Source: Locusta migratoria (taxonomy: Eukaryota; Arthropoda; Insecta; Orthoptera; Acrididae). Taken from it: 64,000 nt of DNA. The position numbers and the translations under genes are program-made. The notes beneath the pieces are model-generated. The model was not told where the DNA came from. It saw nothing but the letters and a program-made list of their open reading frames with translations, and did not search any database. The stretch covers positions 975,892,221 to 975,956,220 of the forward strand of contig CM048744.1 of the NCBI GenBank assembly GCA_026315105.1. Direction: 5' to 3'. Below are positions 19,885 to 30,806 of this stretch, one piece after another (the first letter of the stretch is position 1; the number at the start of each line of letters is the position of its first letter).

Positions 19885-20847
19885 TTCATTTGATTATGTT
19901 CTACCAAGAAGCGACGGAAGAATCAGTCAAAATGAATAAAACCAGTTTATGTGGCGCTTTATTAGCGTTTTAGTAGACTTTTACGACATAACAGTTGACA
20001 AAAAAAAACAGTACATATTGAAAGAATAGATATAGGATATTAATGTTCCATGGACATGTACAGTCGGTGACAGAATTCGCAAGAGCCCTCCCCTAATCGC
20101 TATGCACAACCGCAAAGTTTTGCTGCCTGTTTGGAAGTATAAACAGCTAGGGGACACGATCGTACATACTGTCGATTAGACGTGAATGAGACACGAAATC
20201 TGAGAGGAAAACAGGTCTCTTCCAGTATTTCAACCAGTTGTAACAACACGCGCGCTTTCTGTGCGACGTGAAGTGGACTTCGCAAATGGATTTTAGAAAC
20301 TGCTTTGCGTTTTTGCCATAGTGTTTTAAGCTATTCGCGACCGACATATTCCTTTCCACATTTCTTTTCTTGTAGTTTCAATGAACGAAGACAGCAACAA
20401 GAATTGAGATGCTGCAGTTCGTGAATATTGTCGGACTTTACTGACACATTCGAATGGAAAATGTGCATGCGTAATATAGAATTAATTGAATTACAAGACA
20501 GGAAGCAAATTACCGACATTAGCCATTACTTCAGGTAACCATCACACAATTGCAAGTCGACAAATGTTAGTGGGTGCTACACTGGCACACATGCCGCAGA
20601 CACGCTACAACACTTATTCCCTGAGTGAGCTGACAAAACAGACCCTGTTCTAAGCACTTCGTCACGAAGCGCTAAGAGTTACAGTGCAGTTAATATTCGG
20701 AGGGATCGCGTGAGCTACCTAACAGTAGGACCTTCTTCCTTCTACTACACTTTCCTAGTGTTTCAGGCTTCCTACCAGCTGAGGTCTGTTGCATGCTACA
20801 CTTGAGCTGCAAGAGGTTCTCGCCACTTGCGCAGTTGTTCAAATCTA
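19885..20847. other. Unassigned stretch
   Basis: Several short minus-strand frames occur between 20100 and 20520 but none has family motifs. An A10 tract lies near 20000. No inverted or direct repeats were noticed. Confidence 0.4.
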
Positions 20848-21030
20848 TTACCGACACGCAAAGGGCAACTGCCTGAATAACTCTTCCTCATAGCTGTCTT
20901 CTTGCCCAGCCCACCTTTCCCTCCTCAGTCTATCTAGCTCTTCCTTTGCAGTTTGAAATTGTACCAGAAGAGCACAGTTCTCATGCTCCTGCTCCTCTAT
21001 CAACTTATTCTTGCTACATAACCTGCAATT
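20848..21030 (-). pseudogene. Coiled-coil ORF fragment, possibly retroelement ORF1/gag
   Basis: A start-less minus-strand frame of about 60 residues encodes NCRLCSKNKLIEEQEHENCA and continues with FQTAKEELDRLRRERW. This is a CxxC pair followed by a charged heptad-like helix. It lies directly before the plus-strand LINE relic at 21040 but on the opposite strand, so it belongs to something else. ORF1-type coiled-coil proteins are one possibility. I do not recognise the family. Confidence 0.3.
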
Positions 21031-21039
21031 CTAGTAAGG

Positions 21040-21488
21040 GATCTCCGTAGAATGTTTGTAGATGATGCTCTCATTTTCGTTATAATAAAGAACCAAGAAG
21101 AACTACACCAAACACAAAATGATACAGGCAAGATATTTGTATGGTATTGAACGTGGAAATTGATCTTAAATAAAGATAAGTGTAAGGTTATCCACATGTT
21201 AATACTACATATAGCACGAATATCAATTTCCTAGGGAATTACAATTATTATAAACTTTATTTGTACAGACCAGTAGACAATATTGTGAGACATGCGAACA
21301 TAAGACTGCGCTTTGCCGGCAGAAATAAATGTGCTAAAAAAACAGCCTACAGTGCCCTTGTCCACCCTCTGCTTCAATTACTAGTGCGCTATATGGCCAC
21401 TTACACGATACGAGTGACGGAGGACATCGAAAAAGGTCAAATAAGAGCAGTTTAGTTTCGCATTATTCCAGAATAAAGAAATGATATA

Positions 21489-21549
<61 letters not shown>

Positions 21550-21806
21550 AGTAGGACCTACTTTCGAAATTTCAACCCCAACTTTCTCCTCCGAATGTAC
21601 AAATATTTCATTAATCCGCACCTACAGAGGCAGAAATGATCACTATAATAAAACGGGGGGAAATTAGAGCTCGAATGGAATGATTTAATTGTCCGTTTAA
21701 ACCACCGCGCTGTTCGAGAGTAGATCAGTAGAGAAATAGTCTGAAAATTGTACCCTCTGTCAGAAACTTAAGTGTGAATTCCAAAGCAGTATGGAGATGT
21801 AGATAA
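21040..21806 (+). mobile_element. CR1-like LINE relic, split by a 56-nt poly(T)
   Basis: Plus-strand motifs are RMFVDDALIFV (palm FADD changed to FVDD), LNKDKCKVIHM, and then ANIRLRFAGRNKCAKKTAYS, corresponding to SRLRFIGRILG--VKETAYKTLV of better copies nearby. At 21492-21547 a pure T tract is inserted. The LINE resumes (cttactttcgaaatttcaac) and ends near gtatggagatgtagataacg. Heavily mutated. Confidence 0.7.
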
Positions 21807-22085
21807 CGTAATACACTTCTCTAAACGATTATGGGATCAGGTGAGGTATCATATACAGTAATCATATGGAATTTTATTCAGATATTGGTTACAGTTGTAA
21901 TTTGTATGCGATACAGTACGATATTCTGCTGTGGCAACTTTTTACTCGAGGATTACAGGAATGTACTTAGAGCGAGGCACCACGGAGCTACCATAACAGT
22001 GAAAAAGTTATTCTCCATTCCCTCTAACATGGTGTGTGATCACCTCGGATGGCCGGTACAGTTGCACCTGGACAGCATGACGATA

Positions 22086-22926
22086 TCAGAGTAAGTTGTA
22101 ATTTGCTGCTGTTTGCTGATGATGCTGTGGTGTATGGGAGCGTGTCGTCTGTAACTGACGGTAATAGCATACAGGATGGCGTAGACAAAATTTGTAGTTG
22201 GTGCGAAGATTACCAGCTAGCTCTCAATGTAGAAAAATGTAAGGTGATGCGCATGAGTAGGAAAAGCAATCCCATAATGTTCGAATACAGCATTAGTAGT
22301 GAGCTTCTTGATGCTGTCGCGTAGTTCAAATATCTAGGAGTAACATTGCAGAACGATATGAAATGGAACGAACATGTAAGGACAGTTGTGAGTAACGCGG
22401 ACAGCCGACTTCGGTTTATTGGGAGAATTTTGGGAAGATGTACTTCACCTGTAAAGGAGACCGCTTATAAAACGCTTGTACGACCACAAGTAGTGCTCAA
22501 GTGTTTGGGACCCGCAGCAGATCAGTTTAAGGGAAGACATAGAGGCGGTTCAGAGACGAGCAGCTAGGTTTGTTACCGGTAGGTTCGACCAATGCGCGAG
22601 TGTCACGGAAATGCTCCGGCAACTCAATTTGGGGTCGCTGGAAGAAAGACGAGTTCTTTTCGTGAATTTCTGTTAAGTAAATTTAGAGGGCCGAAATTTG
22701 AAGGTGAGTGTAGTACGATCTTGCTGCCGCCTACTTATATTTCGCGTAAAGATCACAAAGACAAGATAAGAGAAATTAGCGCTCGTACGGAGGCATATAG
22801 GCATTCCTTTTTTTCCTCGTTCAATTTGGGAGTGGAATAGGAAACGAAATGCCTAGTAGTGGTACAGTGTACCCTCCGCCACGCACCTTACGGTGAATTG
22901 CGGAGTATGTATGTAGATGTAGATGT
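22086..22926 (+). mobile_element. CR1-like LINE, 3' 840 bp
   Basis: Plus-strand frames, broken twice, read CNLLLFADDAVVYGSVSS (RT catalytic FADD), NVEKCKVMRMSRKSNPIMFE, NEHVRTVVSNADSRLRFIGR, VKETAYKTLVRP and later TYISRKDHKDKIREISARTE. The 3' end is gagtatgtatgtagatgtag. Stops separate 22324/22346 and 22567/22592. The RT fingers are missing, so it is 5'-truncated. Sister copies lie at 33457, 35995 and 55556. Confidence 0.85.
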
Positions 22927-22989
22927 ATCAGTCAGCTCTTGAGGGATAATCTTCGATGAGTGCAGTATTCAGCTCTACAACCGTTGTGG

Positions 22990-24376
22990 GAGGTGCCGGT
23001 ATGGCTGCAATGTGTCTGCCAGTTGCATCCGAAATTCGTTCACCAAAGAAGGCGAAGTGAACACTCCAGTATTCAATCCAAGAACAGCTGCCAGCATGCG
23101 AAACTTAGAAGTAGGTGTTCCTGGAGTAGTAAAACAACTTAAGTCACTAAATAAATCATCCGGGCCAGATTGTTTACCAACTAGATTCCTCTCAGAGTAT
23201 GCTGATGCAATAGCTCCGTACTTAGATATAATTTACAACCGATCACTCAGCGAAATATCCGTACCCAAAGACTGGAAAGTTGCCCAAGTTATTCCAGTAT
23301 TCAAGAAAGGCAGTTGGAGTGATCCCCAAAATTACAGGCCTATCTCATTGACGTTGATTTGCAGTAGGATTTTGGAACATATACTTTGTTCTAATATCAT
23401 GAACTACCTTGAAGAGAACGACGTATTAACCAATAGTCAACATGGATTCAGAAAGTATCGCTCTTGCGGAACACAGCTTGCCCTTTATTCACGTGAAGTG
23501 TTAAGTGCCATCGACAAGGGATCTCAAATCGATTGCGGCTTCTAATGTAATTGCGCGCTTATGGAATATCTCCCCAATTGTGCGATTGGATTCACGATTT
23601 CCTATCACAAAGGATACAGTTCGTTGTAATTGACAGTACGTCATTGAGTAAAACAGAAGTGATATCTGGCGTTTCACAGGGAAGCGTTATAGGCCCCCTA
23701 CTCTTCCTCGTGTTTATAAACGATTTAGGAGATAATCTGAATAGCTCCCTCAGACTGTTCGCGGATGATGCTGTCGTTTATCGGTTAGTGAACAGAGGAT
23801 CAAAAGCAACTGCAAAGCGATTTAGACAAAATTTCTACACGGTGCGAAAATTGGCAATTGACACTAAATAAAGAAAAGTGTGAAGTAATACATATGACCA
23901 CTAAAAGAAATCCGCCGAACTTCAATTACGCGATAAATCAGTCAAACCTTAAGGTCGTAAATTCTACCTGGTGGGCCTAACGGAAGACATGAGAAGCTCC
24001 AGAGAAGGGCAGCTCGTTTTGTTTTATCACGTTACAGGGGGGAAAGCGTCACGGAAATGTTGCACGACTTGGGGTGGAAATCATTAAAAGAAAGACGTTA
24101 TTCATTCCGGCGTGATCTGTTTGCGAAGTTTCAATCACCGACTTTTACTTCTGAATGTGAAAATGTTTTGCTAGCACCCACCTACTTAGGGAGACATGAC
24201 CATCCCAATAAAATAAAATAAATCAGATCGAAAACGAAACGATTTAGGTGTCCTTTCTTCCCACGCGCTATTAGAGAATGGAACGGTAGAGGGAAGTTAT
24301 GAAAGTGGTTAATGAACCCTCTGCCAGGCACTTAAATGTGATTTGCGGAGTATCTATGTAGATGTAGATGTAGATC
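22990..24376 (+). mobile_element. CR1-like LINE, second subfamily, internally deleted
   Basis: Plus-strand reading gives the RT from before motif 1. SSGPDCLPTRFL is followed by KDWKVAQVIPVFKKGSW and PQNYRPISLTLICSRILEHI (23012-23545), then GVSQGSVIGPLLFLVFINDL and LRLFADDAVVYRLVNR (23551-23871), then NKEKCEVIHMTTKRNP. Near 23970 the sequence jumps to the C-terminal ESVTEMLHDLGWKSLKERR-like block, so about 250 bp are missing. It ends gagtatctatgtagatgtag. Wording differs from the 22086 copy, indicating another subfamily. Confidence 0.87.
23012..23871 (+). pseudogene. LINE reverse transcriptase (broken in two frames)
   Basis: This is the RT-coding core of the LINE above. It carries the fingers motif (NYRPISLT), the DxxxAF region largely lost at a frame break near 23545, the palm GVSQGSVIGPLLF and the catalytic FADD. 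The enzyme would use a nicked chromosome end as primer. The stop at 23543-23545 and the later deletion make it non-functional. The start given is the first Met in the open frame; the true ORF2 start lies upstream and is missing. Confidence 0.82.
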
Positions 24377-24890
24377 CCCTATGTCCTCAGTCGGGTTTAA
24401 GTCCGGTGAACAAGCTGGTCACTCCATTCGCTAAATTCCCTGAGCTTCAAGCATGTTGTCCACCATTGTAGCTCTGTGGGTACGTACGTTATCGTCCACC
24501 AGAAGGAACGCATCTCCTTTGATACCAGCGTAGGGCAGAACAAAAGATCGAAGGATCTCATCCCTATACCTGTGTGCAGTCAAAGCGCATTCTGAACGAC
24601 ATATAGGTCCGTATGTCAACCACTGACTCCTGCCCACTCCATTCGACCATCGCCATGATATGGCCTGTTTCCTGCACATAAGCGGCATTATTAAGAGTTC
24701 CACGTTCTCTCCAGGTGAGGGAAAGACGATTGTCCGGCTGAACACAAAATCTGGACTAATCTGTGAACAGAACATGGCACCATTCGTTACGACTCAAATC
24801 CTGGTGTTCCTTCGCCCTGTTTCTTCAGGCTAATCGATGTTGCGTAGATGCCACATTTCCGAGGGCGATTTCGGACTTTTTGTTGTTGAT
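24377..24890 (-). pseudogene. Tc1-like transposase relic
   Basis: Minus-strand frame 24775-24431 shows the catalytic-core pattern of Tc1-like transposases: LTAHRYRDEILRSFVLPYAG, then FLLVDDNVRTHRATMVDNML, corresponding to the usual LMQDNARPHTA block with the second catalytic Asp, ending EAQGI. The upstream part (SPGENVELLIMPLMCRKQAI) is degraded. No terminal repeats were found. It begins directly after the LINE 3' end at 24376. Confidence 0.8.
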
Positions 24891-25210
24891 ATTGCGCGTC
24901 ATGTTGCTGTGTGGAGAGTTTGTTGCAGCTGAGCTGCATTCAGCCACTTCCCTCTGTATCTGTCTCTCTTGCAAATCGAGTTGTTATTGCATTGCACTAC
25001 GTGCTCACTACACTACCCGAACCCAACTGCTTGTGGTAGAATAAATAGCAATCAACACCAACCCCCTATGCAGCAAATTTCTGTTATTACCACTATCTCA
25101 GTCGCCGTAATGTTGTTGTCTCCACTCCGTAGAACCGACATAAAAACTTCCAACCACTTTAATTCATTCCGACAATACTTCGGAAATTAGATCCAACAGA
25201 TCCCCTAATT
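24891..25210. other. Unassigned stretch
   Basis: Pyrimidine-rich sequence, no motifs. Possibly the outer part of the neighbouring Tc1-like relic. Confidence 0.35.
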
Positions 25211-25577
25211 CTGTGTTTCTCAACCTGTGGGTCGGGACCCCCCTGGGGGTTCGCGAAGTCTTTCTAAGGGGGTGGAGGTACCTGCACTATAAAATAACAA
25301 GGGGTTCAATAATACAAGGACGTACACCTGAAATATATTTAATATTAAAATTACAGAGTTACAAGCGTAACATTCATTATGAATTGAGTAGATGATAGAT
25401 TTTTTTTTTTAAATAATAGAGTGTGTTAACGATGAATAAGCACATAGTCTGTAACTTGTTTCAGGAAAAATTTATACAATATCTGAAAAGTTTGAAAAAA
25501 AGGTCTAATTCTTTCTTAATGAGCATAATTCGCTTTTGAGTCTAGCCTGAAATGCGAAACACCAGTTAAGCAAACTA

Positions 25578-26451
25578 CAGGGTGTCTCACGAAAGACGCC
25601 TGCCAGGCGTCCGCAGATCGCGCGGTACGGCTCCCGGCCACGGCAGCGCCCGATTCTCAGACTCTATTGTGCCGCGGGCGCATACACTGAATTAAAAACA
25701 TTGCCATCTGAGTAAACTAAGCTTACCTTTATTTACAGTAGATGTTCAGAATGATGTTCCTCTATGGAAAGAGAGGCCTGCCAACTCTTGAACACATTTG
25801 CGAACACTCGACGAATTTCGGCTGCCGAAATCTGGGAAATGACTAGTCGAGTCTTTTTTCACGAAACAATAAATTCTGACTGGTATGTGAACAATATCTT
25901 GCATCCATTTTTTTCAAGAACTTTAACCCAACGTAAAGCTGTATGGTTATTTCATGCAGGACAATGTAAGACCACACATTGCCAATGCTTCTATGGCAGC
26001 AATAAGGCTTTTGATGATAGGATAGTTGACTGGCCTCCTCGTTCTCCAGATATAAATCCCCGTGACTTTCATCGTTGGGGAATGTTAAAAGACAAGGAGT
26101 ATGCAAGCAATCCCCATACACTCTAAGAGTTGGAAAACACGATTCGACTAGTCATTTCCCAGATTTCGGCAGCCGAAATTCGTCGAGTGTTCGCAAATGT
26201 GTTCAAGAGATGTCAGGCCGCTCTTTCCATAGAGGGGCATCATTTTGAACATCTACTGTATATAAAGGTAAGCTTAGGTTACTCAGATGGCAATATTTTT
26301 TAGACTTTAACTCAGTGTATGTGCCCGCGGGACAATAGAGTCCGAGAATCGGGCGCTGCCGTGGCCGGCGGATGCGGTGGCGGCGGCCGGGAGCCGTATT
26401 GCGCGACGCGATCCGCTGACGCCTGGCAGGCGTCTTTCGTGAGACACCCTG
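25578..26451 (+). mobile_element. mariner/Tc1 derivative with about 270-310-bp inverted arms
   Basis: The boundaries are TA|cagggtgtctcacgaaagac at 25578 and its reverse complement ending at 26451|TA, giving a proper TA target duplication. The arms 25578-25849 and 26141-26451 are near-identical inverted copies; the right arm carries two extra short segments. The right arm includes the genuine 3' coding end of a transposase. The left arm is the same sequence inverted in place of the missing 5' half. Only about 290 bp of unique coding relic lies between. It is a foldback/MITE generated by inverted duplication of the 3' end. Confidence 0.88.
25940..26220 (+). pseudogene. Transposase C-terminal fragment within the foldback element
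   Basis: The plus strand encodes QDNVRPHIANASM (catalytic D block, one frame), VDWPPRSPDINPRDFHRWGM (third catalytic position region) and LKDKEYASNPHTL. After a stop at 26124 come ENTIRLVISQISAAEIRRVF and QAALSIEGHHFEHL, the usual C-terminus of this transposase type. One frameshift and one stop make it dead. The last part lies within the right inverted arm and so is also present inverted on the left. Confidence 0.85.
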
Positions 26452-26689
26452 TATATCTTTCTGTTGGAAATCATGTAAAAGTACGATAATGTGTTCCATT
26501 CCGAAAAATACACAAAAAATAAAACCAAAGCAAAAGAAATAAGAATAAATTTGTTTCCTTTGAGATAACGTAGTTTTGTTAAGGTCGCCAGAATATTTTT
26601 CTTTGGTAGGGGCTCGCGAGAATATTTTTACTTGGAAGGGATCGCATATTCGAAAAGGTTGAAAAACACTATCATAATTGATAAATCTG

Positions 26690-26815
26690 AAGCATTGAAT
26701 TAAAATTTGCGATGAGGCCAGGAACTGAACACGGCCCTCCATGCTTACTAGGCAGACGTCTTACCACTAGACCACCTTATCAGTAGCGACCAATGCGCCT
26801 CGGAATACTCTAAGC
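26690..26815 (-). mobile_element. SINE-D, tRNA-like head
   Basis: On the minus strand, ggtggtctagtggtaagacg (A box) is followed by gttcagttcctgg (B box), and downstream by a short body ending caaattttaattc. A related remnant (gaattaaaatttgtgatgtg) lies at 27020-27110. Classified as a tRNA-derived SINE or tRNA pseudogene; no cloverleaf was verified. Confidence 0.6.
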
Positions 26816-27162
26816 ATGATTTCCTTTACGTCCTTTAATTCATCTTCTGTGTTCCATAGAACATTAGCATTACTGCCAAGGCTCTCCATGCAGCGGAATA
26901 GCACCTCGGCAATGGACACATTGGAACGATCCTGTTAGGGTGATATAAATATCATTTTAATAAAAATAAAAAATCCCAGAGACGGATTTTCGTCTCTAAT
27001 ACGTCAAAGACATTATGATAAATCTGGAGCAGTGAATTAAAATTTGTGATGTGGCCGGGAATTACCTTTGTAACACAGAAGCTGAATTAAAGTTCGTGAC
27101 GTGGAGGGAAATCGTACTTAGACTATTCCAAGGCGCCTTAATCCTTAGTAGTGTGGTGGTCT

Positions 27163-27294
27163 AGCGCCGTGGCTCAGCGCGCCCGGTCAGAGGGCTCAAC
27201 GCCCTCTGTAATAAAAAAGCTGAGCCAACAACACATCCAACAACAACAACGAACAAACACTAACAGCGTCCGCAACGAACAAAACTACGCATTA

Positions 27295-27331
<37 letters not shown>
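27163..27331 (+). mobile_element. SINE-C, second copy
   Basis: The layout is the same as 14839-15033: gcgccgtggctcagcgcgcc, ggctcaacgccctctgtaat, an A/C-rich body with cgtccgcaacgaac, then a 34-A tract (27298-27331). No target duplication was identified. Confidence 0.8.
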
Positions 27332-27334
<3 letters not shown>

Positions 27335-27464
27335 ATCAACACTGTCTTTGACATATTCGAGACGAAATACAGTCTCAGGGATTGTTTATTTCTATTAAAT
27401 TGCCATAATTGTTTTGACCGTTTATGTTACGTAATAATTTTATGCCAGTGATTCAGAATCGCTA

Positions 27465-27779
27465 AGGCTACTTAACACAGTGGTAGAGTGCCAGAATACA
27501 AATCCGAATATCGCGGGTTCAATCCCTGCCAGGTGCTAGGATTTTATCTGTCACTTTCCACGTCTTTCACATCTGGCAGTTTTGCTGATGTGAAAAATAC
27601 CGAGTAGCATCGTGGTTCGGAACCCACGTTAAACTGTAGGTCCCCCTACAACTAGCTGGGTAAGTCAGTTCGAAGGTCGGAGGAAGGCAACTGCATACCA
27701 CTTCCAAACAGGACCATGCCTAGTAAAGCACTGTGGTGTTCAAACCAATATTCGGATTGTTGACTGCTTTACCTTTTTA
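27465..27779 (+). mobile_element. SINE-E, tRNA head plus long conserved body
   Basis: The head has an A box (acacagtggtagagtgcc) and a B box (cgggttcaatccctgcc). The body (cgtggttcggaacccacgtt, then gtcggaggaaggcaactgca and taccacttccaaacaggacc) is closely matched by the copy at 49685-49999 about 22 kb away. It ends with ttgactgctttaccttttt. The ggaaggcaac-type core recurs in many arthropod SINEs as I recall, so it may be a conserved central domain. Confidence 0.8.
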
Positions 27780-27829
27780 CCGCAAACATTTTAAAATAAT
27801 ACAGTCCATGTTCTTATAAGCTTTTTCGC

Positions 27830-30806
27830 AATATATAAAGTACATCTTCCAACTCGCATGATCAGCATTACGTCACAGATACGTGCCTTTCACTCGAATC
27901 CAAATATGAGTTATTTGCATGGAAAGGCCGTTGCCTCGAAACGTGTCACCTTGTAAAAGTTGTCCTCAGTTGACCTTGAGTAGCTGCGGCCAGTGTTTGC
28001 GAACGTGCGGTGAAGCGACGGGACGGGACGGAATTCCTGGTGAGGAGAGGAGACGGGCACCAGGCAGTCGCCTTGACCTGCTATATTATACATTTCAAAA
28101 AAATACATGCCATATTCCCAATGGCTTTCTATGAATATATGAAGTACGTTTGCCTTTCGTCACTCTATCTTCCAAGATAAATCGCATGATCAGCATTACG
28201 TCACTGATACGTGCCTTTCACTCGAATCCAAATATGAGTTATTTGCATGGAAAGGCCGTTGCCTCGCACGTGTCAGCTTGTAAAAGTTGTCCTCAGTTGA
28301 CCTTGAGTAGCTGCGGCCAGTGTTTGCGAACGTGCGGTGAAGCGACGGGACGGGACGGGACGGGACGGGATTCCTGGTGAGGAGAGGAGACGGGCACCAG
28401 GCAGTCGCCTTGACCTGCTATATTATACATTTCAAAAAAATACATGCCATATTCCCAATGGCTTTCTATGAATATATGAAGTACGTTTGCCTTTCGTCAC
28501 TCTATCTTCCAAGATAAATCGCATGATCAGCATTACGTCACTGATACGTGCCTTTCACTCGAATCCAAATATGAGTTATTTGCATGGAAAGGCCGTTGCC
28601 TCGAAACGTGTCAGCTTGTAAAAGTTGTCCTCAGTTGACCTTGAGTAGCTGCGGCCAGTGTTTGCGAACGTGCGGTGAAGCGACGGGACGGGACGGGACG
28701 GGACGGGATTCCTGGTGAGGAGAGGAGACGGGCACCAGGCAGTCGCCTTGACCTGCTATATTATACATTTCAAAAAAATACATGCCATATTCCCAATGGC
28801 TTTCTATGAATATATGAAGTACGTTTGCCTTTCGTCACTCTATCTTCCAAGATAAATCGCATGATCAGCATTACGTCACTGATACGTGCCTTTCACTCGA
28901 ATCCAAATATGAGTTATTTGCATGGAAAGGCCGTTGCCTCGAAACGTGTCAGCTTGTAAAAGTTGTCTTCAGTTGACCTTGAGTAGCTGCGGCCAGTGTT
29001 TGCGAACGTGCGGTGAAGCGACGGGACGGGACGGGACGGGACGGGATTCCTGGTGAGGAGAGGAGACGGGCACCAGGCAGTCGCCTTGACCTGCTATATT
29101 ATACATTTCAAAAAAATACATGCCATATTCCCAATGGCTTTCTATGAATATATGAAGTACGTTTGCCTTTCGTCACTCTATCTTCCAAGATAAATCGCAT
29201 GATCAGCATTACGTCACTGATACGTGCCTTTCACTCGAATCCAAATATGAGTTATTTGCATGGAAAGGCCGTTGCCTCGAAACGTGTCAGCTTGTAAAAG
29301 TTGTCCTCAGTTGACCTTGAGTAGCTGCGGCCAGTGTTTGCGAACGTGCGGTGAAGCGACGGGACGGGACGGGACGGGACGGGATTCCTGGTGAGGAGAG
29401 GAGACGGGCACCAGGCAGTCGCCTTGACCTGCTATATTATACATTTCAAAAAAATACATGCCATATTCCCAATGGCTTTCTATGAATATATGAAGTACGT
29501 TTGCCTTTCGTCACTCTATCTTCCAAGATAAATCGCATGATCAGCATTACGTCACTGATACGTGCCTTTCACTCGAATCCAAATATGAGTTATTTGCATG
29601 GAAAGGCCGTTGCCTCGAAACGTGTCAGCTTGTAAAAGTTGTCCTCAGTTGACCTTGAGTAGCTGCGGCCAGTGTTTGCGAACGTGCGGTGAAGCGACGG
29701 GACGGGACGGGACGGGACGGGATTCCTGGTGAGGAGAGGAGACGGGCACCAGGCAGTCGCCTTGACCTGCTATATTATACATTTCAAAAAAATACATGCC
29801 ATATTCCCAATGGCTTTCTATGAATATATGAAGTACGTTTGCCTTTCGTCACTCTATCTTCCAAGATAAATCGCATGATCAGCATTATGTCACTGATACG
29901 TGCCTTTCACTCGAATCCAAATATGAGTTATTTGCATGGAAAGGCCGTTGCCTCGAAACGTGTCAGCTTGTAAAAGTTGTCCTCAGTTGACCTTGAGTAG
30001 CTGCGGCCAGTGTTTGCGAACGTGCGGTGAAGCGACGGGACGGGACGGGACGGGACGGGATTCCTGGTGAGGAGAGGAGACGGGCACCAGGCAGTCGCCT
30101 TGACCTGCTATATTATACATTTCAAAAAAATACATGCCATATTCCCAATGGCTTTCTATGAATATATGAAGTACGTTTGCCTTTCGTCACTCTATCTTCC
30201 AAGATAAATCGCATGATTAGCATTACGTCACTGATACGTGCCTTTCACTCGAATCCAAATATGAGTTATTTGCATGGAAAGGCCGTTGCCTCGAAACGTG
30301 TCAGCTTGTAAAAGTTGTCCTCAGTTGACCTTGAGTAGCTGCGGCCAGTGTTTGCGAACGTGCGGTGAAGCGACTGGACGGGATTCCTGGTGAGGAGAGG
30401 AGACGGGCACCAGGCAGTCGCCTTGACCTGCTATATTATACATTTCAAAAAAATACATGCCATATTCCCAATGGCTTTCTATGAATATATGAAGTACGTT
30501 TGCTTTTCGTCACTCTATCTTCCAAGATAAATCGCATGATCAGCATTACGTCACTGATACGTGCCTTTCACTCGAATCCAAATATGAGTTACTTGCATGG
30601 AAAGGCCGTTGCCTCGAAACGTGTGACACTGCTTCCCAGTGCTGTAGCAGTCAGTACACAGCTGGTAAAAGTTGTCCTCAGTTGACCTTGAGTAGCTGCA
30701 GCCAGTGTTTGCGAATGAGCGGCTAAGCGACCACACTGGACGGGTCGGGACAGGATTCCTGGTGGTTAGTTGAGGAGACGGGCACCAGCAGGCAGTCGCC
30801 TTGACC
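27830..30806. repeat. Tandem array, nine units of about 338 bp
   Basis: The marker ggaaaggccgttgcctcg begins at 27921, 28249, 28586, 28924, 29262, 29600, 29938, 30276 and 30599, giving spacings of 328, 337, 338 (five times) and 323 bp. The inner units are nearly identical. Each holds an internal (gggac)n microrepeat that is shorter in the first unit and nearly lost in the eighth. The last unit diverges and keeps about 35 bp (acactgcttcccagtgctgt and following) absent from the others. No coding role; overlapping frames merely repeat. This is a local satellite. Confidence 0.95.

Larger units (their letters stand above)
25211..26671. mobile_element. hAT-like non-autonomous element, split by a mariner derivative
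   Basis: The ends are imperfect inverted repeats of hAT type: ctgtgtttctcaacctgtgg at 25211 and, reverse-complemented, tagtgtttttcaacctttt at 26671. Both are followed inward by GC-rich gggaccc/gcgatccc sequence. Eight flanking bases (ccctaatt and tcataatt) agree at six positions, consistent with an old 8-bp duplication. No hAT transposase is visible. Without the nested insertion it is about 590 bp. Confidence 0.6.

Noticed and set aside
26203..26742. 179-codon minus-strand open frame
   Set aside because: It runs through the right arm of the foldback element and the hAT end in the antisense direction and shows no protein features; a shadow.
28200..28275. Hammerhead-like pieces inside the 338-bp satellite (ctgatacgtgcc... 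and cgaaacgtgtc)
   Set aside because: The second piece fits GAAA plus a GUC site, but no CUGANGA lies at a workable distance; ctgatac lacks the invariant G and A. Known orthopteran satellite hammerheads made it tempting, but the core is not there.
27830..30806. CRISPR-like array
   Set aside because: Long 338-bp units without unique spacers in a eukaryotic genome; it is a satellite.
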